Origin: Corynebacterium sp. p3-SID1145
Lineage (GTDB): Bacteria > Actinomycetota > Actinomycetes > Mycobacteriales > Mycobacteriaceae
Assembly: GCA_025144245.1 (NCBI GenBank)
Contig: JALXXC010000008.1
Span: 62,001-126,000, forward strand
Length of the DNA stretch: 64,000 nt
Direction of reading: 5' to 3'
Positions 17,937-27,215 of the stretch are shown piece after piece. The notes beneath the pieces are model-generated. The model did no database searches. It was not told where the DNA came from and saw nothing but the letters and a program-made list of their open reading frames with translations. The first letter of the stretch is position 1. Each line of letters begins with the position of its first letter. The position numbers and the translations under genes are program-made.

Positions 17937-18740
17937 GTGGCTCCACAGATCACCCCGCGCCCGGACCGGGACCGCACGCTGAGCGGCCCGATTCTCCGGC
18001 GCCAAAGGGACGGCGACACCGATTCCCCCTCAACGTACGACCAGCGGCTCCTCCAGATGGGCCGCGCGGATCACGACTGGAAGCACGCGGACCCGTGGCG
18101 CGTCATGCGCATCACCAGCGAGTTCGTTTCGGGTTTCGACGCGCTCCAGGACCTCGACTGGGCCGTCACCGTTTTCGGCTCGGCCCGTCTGGGGGAGGGA
18201 ACCCCGGAGTACGAGCAGGCCCGCGCGCTCGGCAAGGCGCTCGTCGAGGCCGGCTACGCCGTCGTCACCGGCGGCGGACCGGGCCTGATGGAAGGTCCGA
18301 ACCGCGGGGCGCACGAGGCCGGCGGCATGTCAGTGGGCCTTGGTATCGAGCTGCCTTTTGAGCAGGGACTCAACCCGTGGGTCGACCTCGGCCTGAACTT
18401 TCGCTATTTCTTCGCCCGCAAGACGATGTTCCTGAAGTATTCGCAGGCGTTCGTCTCGCTGCCGGGCGGGTTCGGCACGATGGACGAGGTCTTCGAGGTC
18501 CTGTGCATGATCCAGACAGGCAAGGTCACGAATTTCCCGATGGTTCTGCTCGGCACCGAGTTCTGGTCGGGTCTCGTGGAATGGATCCGCAGCCAGCAGC
18601 TCGCCCGCGGCCTCATCTCGAAGGGCGACGACCAGCTCTTCCTCGTCACTGATTCCGTCGACGAGGCGGTCGAGTACATCGTCAACACACATCGCGAGAT
18701 GTCGGACCCGCGCAACCTGCACAAATACAAGCGCGCATGA
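17937..18740 (+). CDS. LOG family protein (Rossmann fold, TIGR00730 type)
   Basis: The 267-residue product contains VFGSARLGEGTPEY, TGGGPGLMEGPNRGAHEAGG and the signature PGGFGTMDE of the LOG (lysine decarboxylase-like) family. LOG proteins hydrolyse nucleoside 5'-monophosphates at the N-glycosidic bond; the M. tuberculosis homologue Rv1205, in the same position before folP2, makes cytokinins. The start is GTG 17937. Its stop overlaps the folP2 ATG by four bases (ATGA), so the two are coupled. Confidence 0.9.
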   Translation: MAPQITPRPDRDRTLSGPILRRQRDGDTDSPSTYDQRLLQMGRADHDWKHADPWRVMRITSEFVSGFDALQDLDWAVTVFGSARLGEGTPEYEQARALGKALVEAGYAVVTGGGPGLMEGPNRGAHEAGGMSVGLGIELPFEQGLNPWVDLGLNFRYFFARKTMFLKYSQAFVSLPGGFGTMDEVFEVLCMIQTGKVTNFPMVLLGTEFWSGLVEWIRSQQLARGLISKGDDQLFLVTDSVDEAVEYIVNTHREMSDPRNLHKYKRA

Positions 18741-19657
18741 GCCCGCTTATCGACGGCCTCCCCCGCGTCATGGCCATCATCAACCGCACCCCCGACTCGT
18801 TCTACGACAAGGGAGCCACCTTCGCCCTCGACGCTGCGCTCTCCCGGTGCCGCGAGGTCGTCGATGCGGGAGCCACCATTGTCGATGTCGGAGGCGTGAA
18901 AGCTGGTCCCGGCGACGACGTGGATGCCGCCGAGGAAATCGACCGCGTGGTGCCGTTCATTGCCGCTGTGCGTGAACTCCTGGATAAGCGCTACAGCGGC
19001 GGCAGCGGCGGCAGCGGTAGAGGCGGGCGCAACAGCAGCAGCGGCGGCTCGGCGGACGTTTCGGTGGATATTTCGGTGGACACCTGGCGCCCCGAGGTCG
19101 CCGAGGCAGCCGTGCGCGCCGGCGCGACCCTGATCAACGACACGTGGGCGGGCTACGAACCTGAACTCGTCGATGTCGCCGGCGCACACAAGGTCGGCTA
19201 CGTCTGTTCGCACACAGGGGGAGCGGTTCCGCGGACACGCCCGCACCGAGTCCACTACGACGACGTGGTCGCCGATGTCATCCGGGAGACGACGGCCCTC
19301 GCGGAGCGCGCCGTCGAATGCGGCGTGCCCGAAGGGAAGGTGTTCATCGACCCGACGCACGACTTCGGCAAGAACACCTTCCACGGACTGGAGATTCTCC
19401 GCCGCATCGACGAGGTCACCGCCACCGGCTGGCCGGTGCTCATGGCGCTGTCGAACAAGGATTTCATCGGGGAGACCACCGGCCGCGGAGTGGGGGACCG
19501 GGTCGCGGGGACACTCGCCGCCACTGCTTGGTGCGCCGCCCGCGGGGTCGCCGCCTTCCGTGTCCACGAGGTCGCCGAGACACTCGACGTCATCCGCACC
19601 ACCGCGGCGATCCAGGGCGTGGCGGCGCCGCTCGACACGATTCGGGGTCTGGCGTAG
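18737..19657 (+). CDS. folP2: Dihydropteroate synthase homologue FolP2
   Basis: A 306-residue TIM-barrel pterin-binding protein: MAIINRTPDSF (pterin site), VDVGG (loop 1), SVDTWRPEVA, LINDTW and VFIDPTHDFGKN. Several positions match FolP2 rather than true DHPS, as in mycobacteria where FolP2 lacks dihydropteroate synthase activity and sits with gpgS. Residues about 87-106 are a Gly/Ser/Arg-rich insertion (YSGGSGGSGRGGRNSSSGGS) between helix 2 and strand 3, not seen in the core fold. The start at 18737 overlaps the LOG stop, and an 11-mer copy at 18745 lies within the first six codons. Confidence 0.87.
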   Translation: MSPLIDGLPRVMAIINRTPDSFYDKGATFALDAALSRCREVVDAGATIVDVGGVKAGPGDDVDAAEEIDRVVPFIAAVRELLDKRYSGGSGGSGRGGRNSSSGGSADVSVDISVDTWRPEVAEAAVRAGATLINDTWAGYEPELVDVAGAHKVGYVCSHTGGAVPRTRPHRVHYDDVVADVIRETTALAERAVECGVPEGKVFIDPTHDFGKNTFHGLEILRRIDEVTATGWPVLMALSNKDFIGETTGRGVGDRVAGTLAATAWCAARGVAAFRVHEVAETLDVIRTTAAIQGVAAPLDTIRGLA

Positions 19658-20388
19658 TGGACGTCTCCGTCATCATTCCGGCGCTCAACGAAGAAGCCAC
19701 GGTCGCCGGGGTCGTGCGCGCGGCCCGCGCGTCGTGCGCAGACGAGGTCATCGTCGTCGACTCCGACTCCACGGACTCCACCGCTGAACGCGCGCGAAAC
19801 GCCGGAGCGAAGGTGATCAACTGGCGCGACATCGCCCCGGACATCCCCGTCCAGCCGGGAAAAGGGGAGGCGCTCTGGCGCGGGGTCCGCGCGGCGCAAG
19901 GAGACATCGTGGTCTTCCTCGACGCGGACGTGACGACCGTTTCGGCGGGGTGGGTTGACGGGCTGGTGGGGGCGTTCGTCGATAAGCGTGTGCATCTCGC
20001 GAAAGCGACCTACACTCGCGCGCTCAACGGTGCGCCGCGCGGTGGCGGGCGCGTCACGGAACTGACGGCGAAACCGCTGCTGCGGCTCCTCTTCCCGCAA
20101 CTTCCGGAGCTCGACCAACCCCTCGCCGGCGAATACGCCATCCGCCGCAGCACCGCACTCGAGGTGCCGTTCGTCGCGGGATACGGCGTCGAGGCTGGCC
20201 TGCTTATCGACGTCGCCACCCTCCACGGTCCCTCCTCCCTCACCCAAGTCGACCTTGGGCAGAAGATCCACCGCAACCGTCCCCTCGACGAGCTTTCCGG
20301 CATGGCCGAGACCGTTGCGCGCACCATCCTCGCGCGTGCCGGAATGCACGACATTCCCCAACGCCAGCCCTGGACCGAACTGCGGTAA
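19657..20388 (+). CDS. gpgS: Glucosyl-3-phosphoglycerate synthase GpgS
   Basis: A 243-residue GT81/GT2-fold retaining glucosyltransferase that joins NDP-glucose to 3-phosphoglycerate, the first step to glucosylglycerate and methylglucose lipopolysaccharide-type compounds. IIPALNEEATV, VVDSDSTDST and FLDADVTT (metal-binding DxD) are visible, then GEYAIRR and GYGVEAGLLID. It is shorter than mycobacterial GpgS because the N-terminal extension is missing. The GTG shares one base with the folP2 TAG (TAGTG). It carries two 11-mers (19977 and 20202) in opposite orientation and different frames (Val-Asp-Lys and Leu-Ile-Asp). Confidence 0.92.
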   Translation: MDVSVIIPALNEEATVAGVVRAARASCADEVIVVDSDSTDSTAERARNAGAKVINWRDIAPDIPVQPGKGEALWRGVRAAQGDIVVFLDADVTTVSAGWVDGLVGAFVDKRVHLAKATYTRALNGAPRGGGRVTELTAKPLLRLLFPQLPELDQPLAGEYAIRRSTALEVPFVAGYGVEAGLLIDVATLHGPSSLTQVDLGQKIHRNRPLDELSGMAETVARTILARAGMHDIPQRQPWTELR

Positions 20389-20397
20389 CATCGCCTC

Positions 20398-20745
20398 ATG
20401 CTGTCTTGGGTGATTCTGATCCTCGTCATCGCCGCGGTGGCGCTGCTCGGCGCGTGGATGTCCTCGTCGATTTTCGGCCGCGGAGAAGCACTGCCGCCGA
20501 TGGACGAGCCGCGAGACGTGATGGCCGCGAACCGCGCCGCCGTCGATGCGGGGCGTTTCGGCGACATTGCTCTCGAAGTCGTCCCCCGGGGATACCGCCA
20601 AGACCAGGTCGACGATCTCATCGAGCACCTGCTGAGCGCACAAGAGCGTAGGATTGATGGGGAGTTTTCGCCCGCGGAGCCCGAACTGGAACAATCCAGC
20701 GTGGCCGGAGGCGAGAAGCAGACAACCGAAGAAGCCAAGGAGTAA
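20398..20745 (+). CDS. DivIVA-domain membrane protein
   Basis: A 115-residue protein: one N-terminal membrane helix (WVILILVIAAVALLGAW), then a short DivIVA-like motif (RGYRQDQVDDLIEHLL) and an acidic, probably unstructured tail. The DivIVA motif implies a link to polar growth or septation proteins, since corynebacteria elongate from DivIVA-marked poles, but this small form has no proven role. The gene follows gpgS by nine bases, and DUF3117 follows by six. Confidence 0.8.
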   Translation: MLSWVILILVIAAVALLGAWMSSSIFGRGEALPPMDEPRDVMAANRAAVDAGRFGDIALEVVPRGYRQDQVDDLIEHLLSAQERRIDGEFSPAEPELEQSSVAGGEKQTTEEAKE

Positions 20746-20751
20746 CACCAC

Positions 20752-20922
20752 ATGGCAGCAATGAAGCCGCGTACCGGCAACGGTCCGATGGAAGTCGTCG
20801 AGGAGAGCCGCAAGATCGTGATGCGCATCCCGTCCGACGGCGGCGGGCGTCTCGTGGTGGAGCTCAACAACGAGGAAGCAGCCGAGCTGGGCCAGCTCCT
20901 CACTGATGTCGCCGCTGAGTAG
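20752..20922 (+). CDS. DUF3117 small conserved protein
   Basis: A 56-residue protein starting MAAMKPRTGNGPMEVVEESR and containing RIPSDGGGRLVVELNNEEA. This is the DUF3117 family, almost universal in actinobacteria (M. tuberculosis Rv1211) and very conserved, with unknown function. AAGGAG precedes the ATG. It sits between the DivIVA-like gene and the methyltransferase in the same orientation, probably in one operon with gpgS. Confidence 0.9.
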   Translation: MAAMKPRTGNGPMEVVEESRKIVMRIPSDGGGRLVVELNNEEAAELGQLLTDVAAE

Positions 20923-20945
20923 CGCAGCAGGTAAAATTACACGCC

Positions 20946-21824
20946 ATGCTCAAAGACATTGTTGATGTGCTGGCGGACCCCGTCGACGGTAGCCCCTTGA
21001 CGGGTGCGGACGATTTCACCCGCCTGGTGTCTGAGACAGGGCACTCGTACGACGTGGCCAAGCAGGGGTATGTCACGCTGGCCTCCGGTGCCGGGATCGC
21101 GCATGAGGGCGACAGCCCGGAGATGGTGGCATCCCGCGAGGCGTTCCTGTCGCGGGGCCACTTCGCGCCGTTCGTGGAGACGGTCACTGAGCGCGTCCTC
21201 GATGCGCTCCAGGGGCTCCCTCTCGACGACGACGCCGCGACCACCCCGACCATCCTCGAGGTGGGCGCCGGAACTGGCTACTACCTGAGCCACACTCTCG
21301 ATGCGGTGGAGAATTCCCGCGGCGTGGGTGTGGACATTGCCGTCCCCGCGGCGAAGCATTTGGCGAAGGCGCACCGCAACATCGGTGCCGTCGTCGCCGA
21401 CGTGTGGGAAGGTCTGCCGCTGCGCGACGCATCCGTCGACGTGATCACGGTGATTTTCGCGCCGCGCAACCCGCAGGAATTTGCCCGCGTGCTTGTCGAC
21501 GACGGCGAGGTCCTCATCCTCACCCCCCAAGCCGGCCACCTCGACGAACTGCGCGAGCCCCTCGGCATCCTAGGTGTCGAGGAGGGCAAGATCGAGCGCA
21601 TGCTCGAGCAGGCCGCCGGGCATTTGGCTCCCGTCGGGGAGCCCGAACTCATCGAGTTCCCGATGTCGTTGGACCGTGAGTCCATCGCCGCGCAGGTCGG
21701 CATGAGCCCTTCCGCGCGCCACCTCGATCCCGAGGTTCTCGCTGAGCGTGTCGCCGCGTTGCCGGAGACTATGACGGTGACGGCGCGTGCGCAGCTGACC
21801 CGCCTGAAGAAGGCCGGCCGCTAG
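20946..21824 (+). CDS. RlmA-type 23S rRNA (guanine-N1) methyltransferase homologue
   Basis: A 292-residue SAM methyltransferase. LEVGAGTGYYL is the SAM-binding motif I, and the N-terminal HSYDVAKQGYVTL plus the later TVIFAPRNPQEFARVL are diagnostic of the RlmA/TlrB group, which methylates G745 or G748 of 23S rRNA near the exit tunnel. The N-terminal zinc finger normally has four cysteines; here the equivalent segment reads DPVDGSPL with no cysteine, so zinc binding is lost. RNA target and activity are therefore uncertain. It is the last gene of the gpgS run. Confidence 0.82.
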   Translation: MLKDIVDVLADPVDGSPLTGADDFTRLVSETGHSYDVAKQGYVTLASGAGIAHEGDSPEMVASREAFLSRGHFAPFVETVTERVLDALQGLPLDDDAATTPTILEVGAGTGYYLSHTLDAVENSRGVGVDIAVPAAKHLAKAHRNIGAVVADVWEGLPLRDASVDVITVIFAPRNPQEFARVLVDDGEVLILTPQAGHLDELREPLGILGVEEGKIERMLEQAAGHLAPVGEPELIEFPMSLDRESIAAQVGMSPSARHLDPEVLAERVAALPETMTVTARAQLTRLKKAGR

Positions 21825-21921
21825 GTCCTACCCGGGGATCCCATCCCAGAGCTGGAGCCGGGCCCCGCAACGCATCAGACGGCAGCCACCAGCAGGGGCC
21901 GCTCCGGCTGCGCTGCCCAGA

Positions 21922-23319
21922 TCAGGCGTCCCGCTCGGTGCGCGGGCGGCGCCACTGGTTGAGGATCTCGGCGTCGCCCTCAGTGCGCACGCGGAGCTCG
22001 CCGACCCCGTTTTCGGGCCAGAAGCGGCTCGCCATGGTGACGGCGCCGCCGCCGGCGAAGAGTTCGATGGCGGAGCCGTCGACAAGCATGGAGATGTGGT
22101 CCTCGTCCTCGTCGTCGAGTTCGGCGGTGGCGGGGGAGCCGTCCAGGCGGTCGAGGGTGATCCGGTCGCCCGAGTGGGTGATCACAGCGGTGACTTCGCC
22201 GTGGGTGTCCAGCACCTCGACTGTGACCGAGGAGCCCACGGGGATTTCGCACATGCCCGTCCAGAGCTTGGCACGCTGGGTGGCGCTGACAGCGTCGGGA
22301 AGCCCCTGCGCAGGGGTCTGGTACAGCTTGCCACCGGCGAGGGTGACCACACGCGGGAGGGACAGGGCGTTCGCCCAGCCTTCGGCCTCCCAGGATGGCT
22401 GGGTTGTCGGGTCGCCGCCGCGGCCGGTCGCAGCGAGAAGTCCGAAGATGCGGGCTTCGGCGTAGCGCTCGTCGTCGGTCTGCGTGCCGCGCACGACGTT
22501 GGTGCTGCGCGGGCGGGTGAAGTCGTGGCCGTGGTCGAGACGCGCGAACGGCGTCTTGACGGTGAACTCGGTCTCATCGAGCGTGCCCACGAGGTAGCCG
22601 GACACTTCGCCGTCCTCGAGTTCGACGGTGAGGAAGAGGATGTCGTAGATCTCGCCGTCCTCTTCGTCGCGCAGGCGGATGATGCGCGGGGCGACGGTCA
22701 CAGCGTCGTCGTCGAGCCCGGTGGCGCCGTTGAAGCGCAACGGGCCGAGCAGAGCCCAGGAAATTCCGTCAGGCGAGTCCAGCACCACCGGCACCGGCTT
22801 CTCTGACGGGCCACTGCTCGCGACCATGATCCATCCGGACTGCCCGAGGTCCCGGTCGCCGTTCTCGTTCCAGGCCGGCACGACACAGGGGGAACGGAAG
22901 CGGCTGAAGCGCCCGACGTCCTTCACCACGGGGCCGAGTCGGCGCACGCCGGGGTCGATGTCGCCGGCTTCGTTGACTTCGTCGCACAGCGTCTCGATTT
23001 CGTCGATACGCGCCGCCTGGATCGTCGTTCCGGCGTTGGTGACGGACGTGAAGTACAGGTCTGTGCCTTCTGCGGAGGAGACGACGGAGCCCGCCAGAAC
23101 GCGGGTCTCACCGCCGACGGGCGCGACGACATCGTTGCACTCGTAGAAGTCGAACGGGTTGCCCTCGGAGTATTCGTGGGCCCACCGCGACGGGGCCTCG
23201 GCATCGGGCTGGTACTGGTAGAACAGGTGCCAGTCATCGCCGTCGCGAAGCATGCCGGCGGCGGCGTCGAGGATTCCCTTGTCCGCGGTGACATGGAGTT
23301 CCGGTCTCAAATTGCTCAC
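21922..23319 (-). CDS. Degenerate GH32-like five-bladed propeller protein
   Basis: A 465-residue cytosolic protein (no signal peptide) with GH32 architecture: an N-terminal beta-propeller containing WHLFYQYQPDAEAPSRWAHE and a C-terminal beta-sandwich (ISMLVDGSAIELFAGGGAVT, matching the levanase-type domain). Of the three catalytic carboxylates, the nucleophile Asp is kept (ILDAAAG, Asp18), but RDP has become RSP (Ser143) and the acid/base ECP region reads VAPRIIRL, so two of three are missing. It follows glgA by 16 bases in the same direction, hinting at a role near glycogen metabolism. It may be a binding protein or an enzyme with altered chemistry. Confidence 0.78.
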   Translation of the reverse strand: MSNLRPELHVTADKGILDAAAGMLRDGDDWHLFYQYQPDAEAPSRWAHEYSEGNPFDFYECNDVVAPVGGETRVLAGSVVSSAEGTDLYFTSVTNAGTTIQAARIDEIETLCDEVNEAGDIDPGVRRLGPVVKDVGRFSRFRSPCVVPAWNENGDRDLGQSGWIMVASSGPSEKPVPVVLDSPDGISWALLGPLRFNGATGLDDDAVTVAPRIIRLRDEEDGEIYDILFLTVELEDGEVSGYLVGTLDETEFTVKTPFARLDHGHDFTRPRSTNVVRGTQTDDERYAEARIFGLLAATGRGGDPTTQPSWEAEGWANALSLPRVVTLAGGKLYQTPAQGLPDAVSATQRAKLWTGMCEIPVGSSVTVEVLDTHGEVTAVITHSGDRITLDRLDGSPATAELDDEDEDHISMLVDGSAIELFAGGGAVTMASRFWPENGVGELRVRTEGDAEILNQWRRPRTERDA

Positions 23320-23335
23320 AGTTTCGTCCTCCGGG

Positions 23336-24526
23336 TTACAGAAGCGACTTGTACACGTCGACGGTTTCTTGGGCGATCTTGTCCCAGGTGAATTCCTGTT
23401 TCACGCGGGTCAGGCCAGCTGCCGCGAAGCGTGAGGTGGTCTCCGCGTCCTGGGCGAGCGCGTTGACGGCGGCGGCGAGGTCTTTCTCGAAGGCCCGGGT
23501 GTCGTCCGCGTCGTAGTGGACCAGGGTACCGGTCTCGCCGTCGACGACAACCTCGGGAATACCGCCCACGTCGGACGCGACGACGGCGGTGTTGCACGCC
23601 ATCGCCTCCAGGTTCACGATGCCGAGCGGCTCGTACACCGACGGGCAGACGAAGATGTCGGCCGCGGAGTAAATGTCGCGGATGTCTTCCTTCTGGAGCA
23701 TTTCCGTCACCCAGTGCACGCCGTCGCGCGTTTCGCGGAGCTTATCGACGAGCCCCTCCATCTCCTCCGCGATTTCCTTCGTGTCCGGTGCACCGGCGCA
23801 CAGGATCAGCTGGATGCCGGGGTCGAAGTCCTGGGCCGCCTTCACCAGGTGGGGCACACCCTTCTGGCGGGTGATGCGGCCGACGAACGCGACGACAGGG
23901 CGGGTCGGGTCGATGCCGAGGCGGTCGATCACGCTGTTGGTCCCGCCGTAGCCGTCGCCGCGCAGGTCGGTCGTGGGGTGCCAGAACGCCGTGTCGATGC
24001 CGTTGAGGACGGTGTGGACGCGGGATTCGTCGATACGCGGGTAGGCGCGCAAGATGGCGTCCTTCATACCGGCGGAAACACCGATGACCGCGTCCGCGTT
24101 CTCCATCGCGTTCTTCTCGGACCAAGAGGAGACGTCGTAGCCGCCGCCGAGCTGCTCGCGCTTCCACGGGCGGTCGGGCTCGAGGGAGTGCGCGGTGACA
24201 ACGTGCGGGATGCCGTGCAGCAGACCCGCGAGGTGACCGCCGAGCCCCGCATACCAGGTGTGGGAGTGGACGATGTCGACGTTATCGGCGGCGTCGGCCA
24301 TACGCAGGCCGGTCGACATCGTCTTGATGGCGCCGTTCGCCTCTTCCAGCGCGGGGTCGACACCGTGGACGTAGACGTTCTCGGCGTCGCGGGGCTGGCC
24401 CATGCAGTGGACGTCAACTTCGACGCCGTCGAGCTCTCGCATGAAACGCGTGAGCTCTGTGACGTGGACCCCCGCGCCACCGTAGATTTCCGGCGGATAT
24501 TCGCGGGTCATCATTCCGACTCTCAT
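23336..24526 (-). CDS. glgA: Glycogen synthase, GT4 type
   Basis: A 396-residue GT-B glycosyltransferase of family GT4, the actinobacterial form of GlgA (related to mycobacterial GlgM). It starts MRVGMMTREYPPEIYGGAGV, with the glycine loop for the nucleotide sugar, and has HSHTWYAGLGG, VTAHSLEPDRPWK, VVAFVGRITRQKG and the E-x7-E motif (EPLGIVNLEAMA). It transfers glucose from ADP-glucose to the growing glucan or to glucose-1-phosphate. glgC, supplying ADP-glucose, is divergent with 119 bases between starts. Val-Asp-Lys at mid-protein carries an 11-mer copy (23740). Confidence 0.93.
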   Translation of the reverse strand: MRVGMMTREYPPEIYGGAGVHVTELTRFMRELDGVEVDVHCMGQPRDAENVYVHGVDPALEEANGAIKTMSTGLRMADAADNVDIVHSHTWYAGLGGHLAGLLHGIPHVVTAHSLEPDRPWKREQLGGGYDVSSWSEKNAMENADAVIGVSAGMKDAILRAYPRIDESRVHTVLNGIDTAFWHPTTDLRGDGYGGTNSVIDRLGIDPTRPVVAFVGRITRQKGVPHLVKAAQDFDPGIQLILCAGAPDTKEIAEEMEGLVDKLRETRDGVHWVTEMLQKEDIRDIYSAADIFVCPSVYEPLGIVNLEAMACNTAVVASDVGGIPEVVVDGETGTLVHYDADDTRAFEKDLAAAVNALAQDAETTSRFAAAGLTRVKQEFTWDKIAQETVDVYKSLL

Positions 24527-24645
24527 GCCCTCCGAGACTAGTAGCGTTTCGGCGGGCGTGCAGGCACCCGCGGGTGGAGGTGGCGCACGTGTGATTTTGT
24601 GCGGAGGTAGTGCAGGTTTAACTGTTCTTCCCTAGTGTTGGGGGT

Positions 24646-25869
24646 GTGAACAGCCAGCCGAATGTCCTCGCCATTGTCCTCGCGGGCGGAGAAGGCAAGC
24701 GCCTTTTTCCGTTGACCCTCGACCGCGCTAAGCCCGCCGTGCCGTTTGGCGGGAATTACCGTCTCGTTGATTTTGTCCTGTCGAACCTCGTCAACGCCGG
24801 CTACAACCGCATCGCGGTGCTGACGCAGTACAAGTCCCACTCGCTGGACCGCCACGTGGCTACCGCGTGGAATTTCTCGGGCCCGATGCACCAGTACATT
24901 GCGTCGGTTCCGGCGCAGCAGCGTTTGGGCAAGCGCTGGTACCAGGGGTCGGCGGACGCGCTTTTGCAGTCGTTGAACCTGATTTACGACGAGCAGCCGG
25001 ACTACGTGCTCGTCTTCGGCGCCGATCACGTCTACCGGATGGATCCGTCGCAGATGGTGGAGGACCACATCGCGTCGGGCAAATCGTGCACGGTCGCCGG
25101 TATCCGCGTGCCGCGCAGCGAGGCGACGGCGTTCGGCTGCATCCAGTCCGACGACAGCGGCACGATCACGGAGTTCCTGGAGAAGCCGGCCGACCCGCCG
25201 GGCACCCCGGACGACCCGGAGGCGACGTACGCGTCGATGGGCAATTACTGCTTCTCGACGGAGGCCCTCATCGACGCCCTCCGCGAAGACAGCGAGAACG
25301 ACGACTCCGACCACGACATGGGCGGGGACATCATTCCGTTCTTCGTCGGGAAGGGAGACGCCCACGTCTACGACTTCTCCGCCAACCAGGTGCCCGGCGC
25401 GACTGAGCGCGATAAGGGCTACTGGCGCGACGTCGGCACCATCGACTCCTTCTATGAGGCGCACATGGATCTGATTTCGATCCACCCGGTGTTCAACCTG
25501 TACAACAAGTCGTGGCCGATCCACTCCACCGAGGATGAGAACCTGCCGCCGGCGAAGTTCGTGTCGGGCGGTATCGCGCAGGAGTCGATCATCGCGCCGG
25601 GCTCCATCATTTCGGGTTCGACGGTGCGCAATTCTGTCCTGTCGACGGACGTGCGCGTCGAGGAAGGCGCGACGGTCGAGTCGTCGGTGCTGATGCCGGG
25701 TGTCCGTGTGGGCCGCGGAGCTGTGGTGCGCCACGCCATCCTTGACAAGAACGTCTACGTCTCCGACGGCGCCACTGTTGGCGTCGACGAGGACAATGAC
25801 CGTGCCCGGGACTTCACGATCTCCAAGGCCGGAGTCGTGGTGGTGGGCAAGTCGGGCGTCGTCGAGTAG
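24646..25869 (+). CDS. glgC: Glucose-1-phosphate adenylyltransferase GlgC
   Basis: A 407-residue nucleotidyltransferase making ADP-glucose from ATP and glucose-1-phosphate, the committed step of glycogen synthesis. [13 protein letters not shown] (nucleotide loop), [24 protein letters not shown] (metal Asp) and EKPADPPG are all present, and the C-terminal left-handed helix shows repeated [22 protein letters not shown] turns. GTG at 24646 is the only plausible start. It shares a regulatory region with glgA. Confidence 0.96.
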   Translation: MNSQPNVLAIVLAGGEGKRLFPLTLDRAKPAVPFGGNYRLVDFVLSNLVNAGYNRIAVLTQYKSHSLDRHVATAWNFSGPMHQYIASVPAQQRLGKRWYQGSADALLQSLNLIYDEQPDYVLVFGADHVYRMDPSQMVEDHIASGKSCTVAGIRVPRSEATAFGCIQSDDSGTITEFLEKPADPPGTPDDPEATYASMGNYCFSTEALIDALREDSENDDSDHDMGGDIIPFFVGKGDAHVYDFSANQVPGATERDKGYWRDVGTIDSFYEAHMDLISIHPVFNLYNKSWPIHSTEDENLPPAKFVSGGIAQESIIAPGSIISGSTVRNSVLSTDVRVEEGATVESSVLMPGVRVGRGAVVRHAILDKNVYVSDGATVGVDEDNDRARDFTISKAGVVVVGKSGVVE

Positions 25870-25918
25870 GCGGGCCCAGGCGCGCTGAGCCAGACGCAGC
25901 GCCAGCCAGCCCGGCGCG

Positions 25919-26566
25919 CTAGGCCAGGCGGGTCACCAGGGTCACCCCGGAGTCCAAGGGGAGGCGGGTCACCAGGGCGTCCTCGAGCCCATCGACAAGC
26001 TCATCGGCTTCGCGCGCGGCGAGTGTGCCGCGGTCTTTGCGGGTGGGGTCGGTGATGGTGGCGTCGAGAAGCGCGCCGGCGAGCACGAGTGTGCCGCCAG
26101 GGGACAGCAGGGGCCATGCGGCCTCGACAACACCGGGCAAATCGATCGGGTCGACGTCGGCGTAGACGAGGTGGTAGGCACCCGCCGCCAGGCGGCCGAG
26201 CACATCGAGCGGGCGCGACGGCAGGAAGCGCGCACGCGACGCGCCGTACCCGGCGTCACGGAAGGCGGCCTTCGCCCGCGCCTGGTGCTCAGCCTCCGGG
26301 TCGATGCACGTCAGCGACGACTTCTCCGGCAGGCCCGCGAGAATGTGCAGCCCCACAACACCGGCGGCCGGGGTCATCGCGACAGCGCCCGTCGCACCGG
26401 CTGCAGCGTGCCCGGCGGCGGCCAGGGTGCCCAGCAGGTCGCCCACCGCAACGCTCGGGGTGGGCAGGGAGTATTCGGAGGCGTCGGAGCGGGCGTCGAT
26501 AAGCGTGCCGTCCTGCTCTTTGGCCGTGATGTACTCGTTGAGGGAGGTAAATGCTGAATCGCTCAC
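25919..26566 (-). CDS. O-methyltransferase family protein
   Basis: A 215-residue SAM-dependent methyltransferase of the COMT-like class 1 fold. The order of elements ([19 protein letters not shown], the altered motif [26 protein letters not shown] and [13 protein letters not shown]) matches the actinobacterial protein located between glgC and sigE (M. tuberculosis Rv1220c). The usual glycine-rich motif is partly replaced (TPAAGVVG), so activity is not certain. GTG start. It is divergent from sigE. Confidence 0.82.
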   Translation of the reverse strand: MSDSAFTSLNEYITAKEQDGTLIDARSDASEYSLPTPSVAVGDLLGTLAAAGHAAAGATGAVAMTPAAGVVGLHILAGLPEKSSLTCIDPEAEHQARAKAAFRDAGYGASRARFLPSRPLDVLGRLAAGAYHLVYADVDPIDLPGVVEAAWPLLSPGGTLVLAGALLDATITDPTRKDRGTLAAREADELVDGLEDALVTRLPLDSGVTLVTRLA

Positions 26567-26587
26567 ACGCTCATCCTACGAAACAGA

Positions 26588-26603
26588 CCCCGCCCGTGCG
26601 GGG
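26588..26603. promoter_or_regulatory. Perfect hairpin between methyltransferase and sigE
   Basis: CCCCGC (26588-26593), loop CCGT, GCGGGG (26598-26603), 28 bases upstream of the sigE ATG in the divergent promoter region. Confidence 0.35.
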
Positions 26604-26630
26604 AGCAGCGCGGTGCGCAACAATAGGAGC

Positions 26631-27215
26631 ATGCAAGACGACGTGACGGGCACCGCCGCTTTCGACGCTGGGAGCGGAGCAATGCCCACCTGGGCCGAAC
26701 TCGTCGAGGAGCACGCCGACAGCGTTTACCGCCTCGCGTTCCGTCTCTCCGGCAACCAGCAGGACGCCGAGGACCTGACGCAGGAGACGTTCATGCGTGT
26801 GTTCCGCAACGTGAAAACGTACAAGCCAGGCACGTTCGAGGGGTGGCTGCACCGCATCACGACCAACCTGTTCCTCGATATGGTGCGACACCGCAGCAAG
26901 ATCCGCATGGAGGCGCTGCCCGAGGATTACGAGCGCGTGCCCGGCACCGCCCCGACCCCCGAGCAGGTGTACTCCGAGACGAACCTCGACCCGGCGCTGC
27001 AGGCCGCGCTCGACGAGCTGAGCCCCGAGTTCCGCGTGTCTGTCGTGCTCGCCGATGTCGTCGGGATGAGCTACGAGGAGATCGCGAAGACGCTCGGCGT
27101 GAAGATGGGCACCGTCCGTTCGCGCATCCACCGCGGCCGCAGTCAGCTCCGCGCGTCGCTCGAGGCGCAGGCCGTGTCCAGCGAGGCGGCGCGCGAGCTC
27201 ATCCGCGCGAGGTGA
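26631..27215 (+). CDS. sigE: ECF sigma factor SigE
   Basis: A 194-residue group 4 sigma factor. Region 2 is seen at [20 protein letters not shown] with the core-binding [13 protein letters not shown], and region 4 at [20 protein letters not shown]. In corynebacteria and mycobacteria SigE drives the response to envelope and surface stress and is held by a zinc anti-sigma factor; exactly such a gene follows with a four-base overlap, and tatB comes next. TAGGAGC lies before the ATG at 26631. Confidence 0.95.
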   Translation: MQDDVTGTAAFDAGSGAMPTWAELVEEHADSVYRLAFRLSGNQQDAEDLTQETFMRVFRNVKTYKPGTFEGWLHRITTNLFLDMVRHRSKIRMEALPEDYERVPGTAPTPEQVYSETNLDPALQAALDELSPEFRVSVVLADVVGMSYEEIAKTLGVKMGTVRSRIHRGRSQLRASLEAQAVSSEAARELIRAR

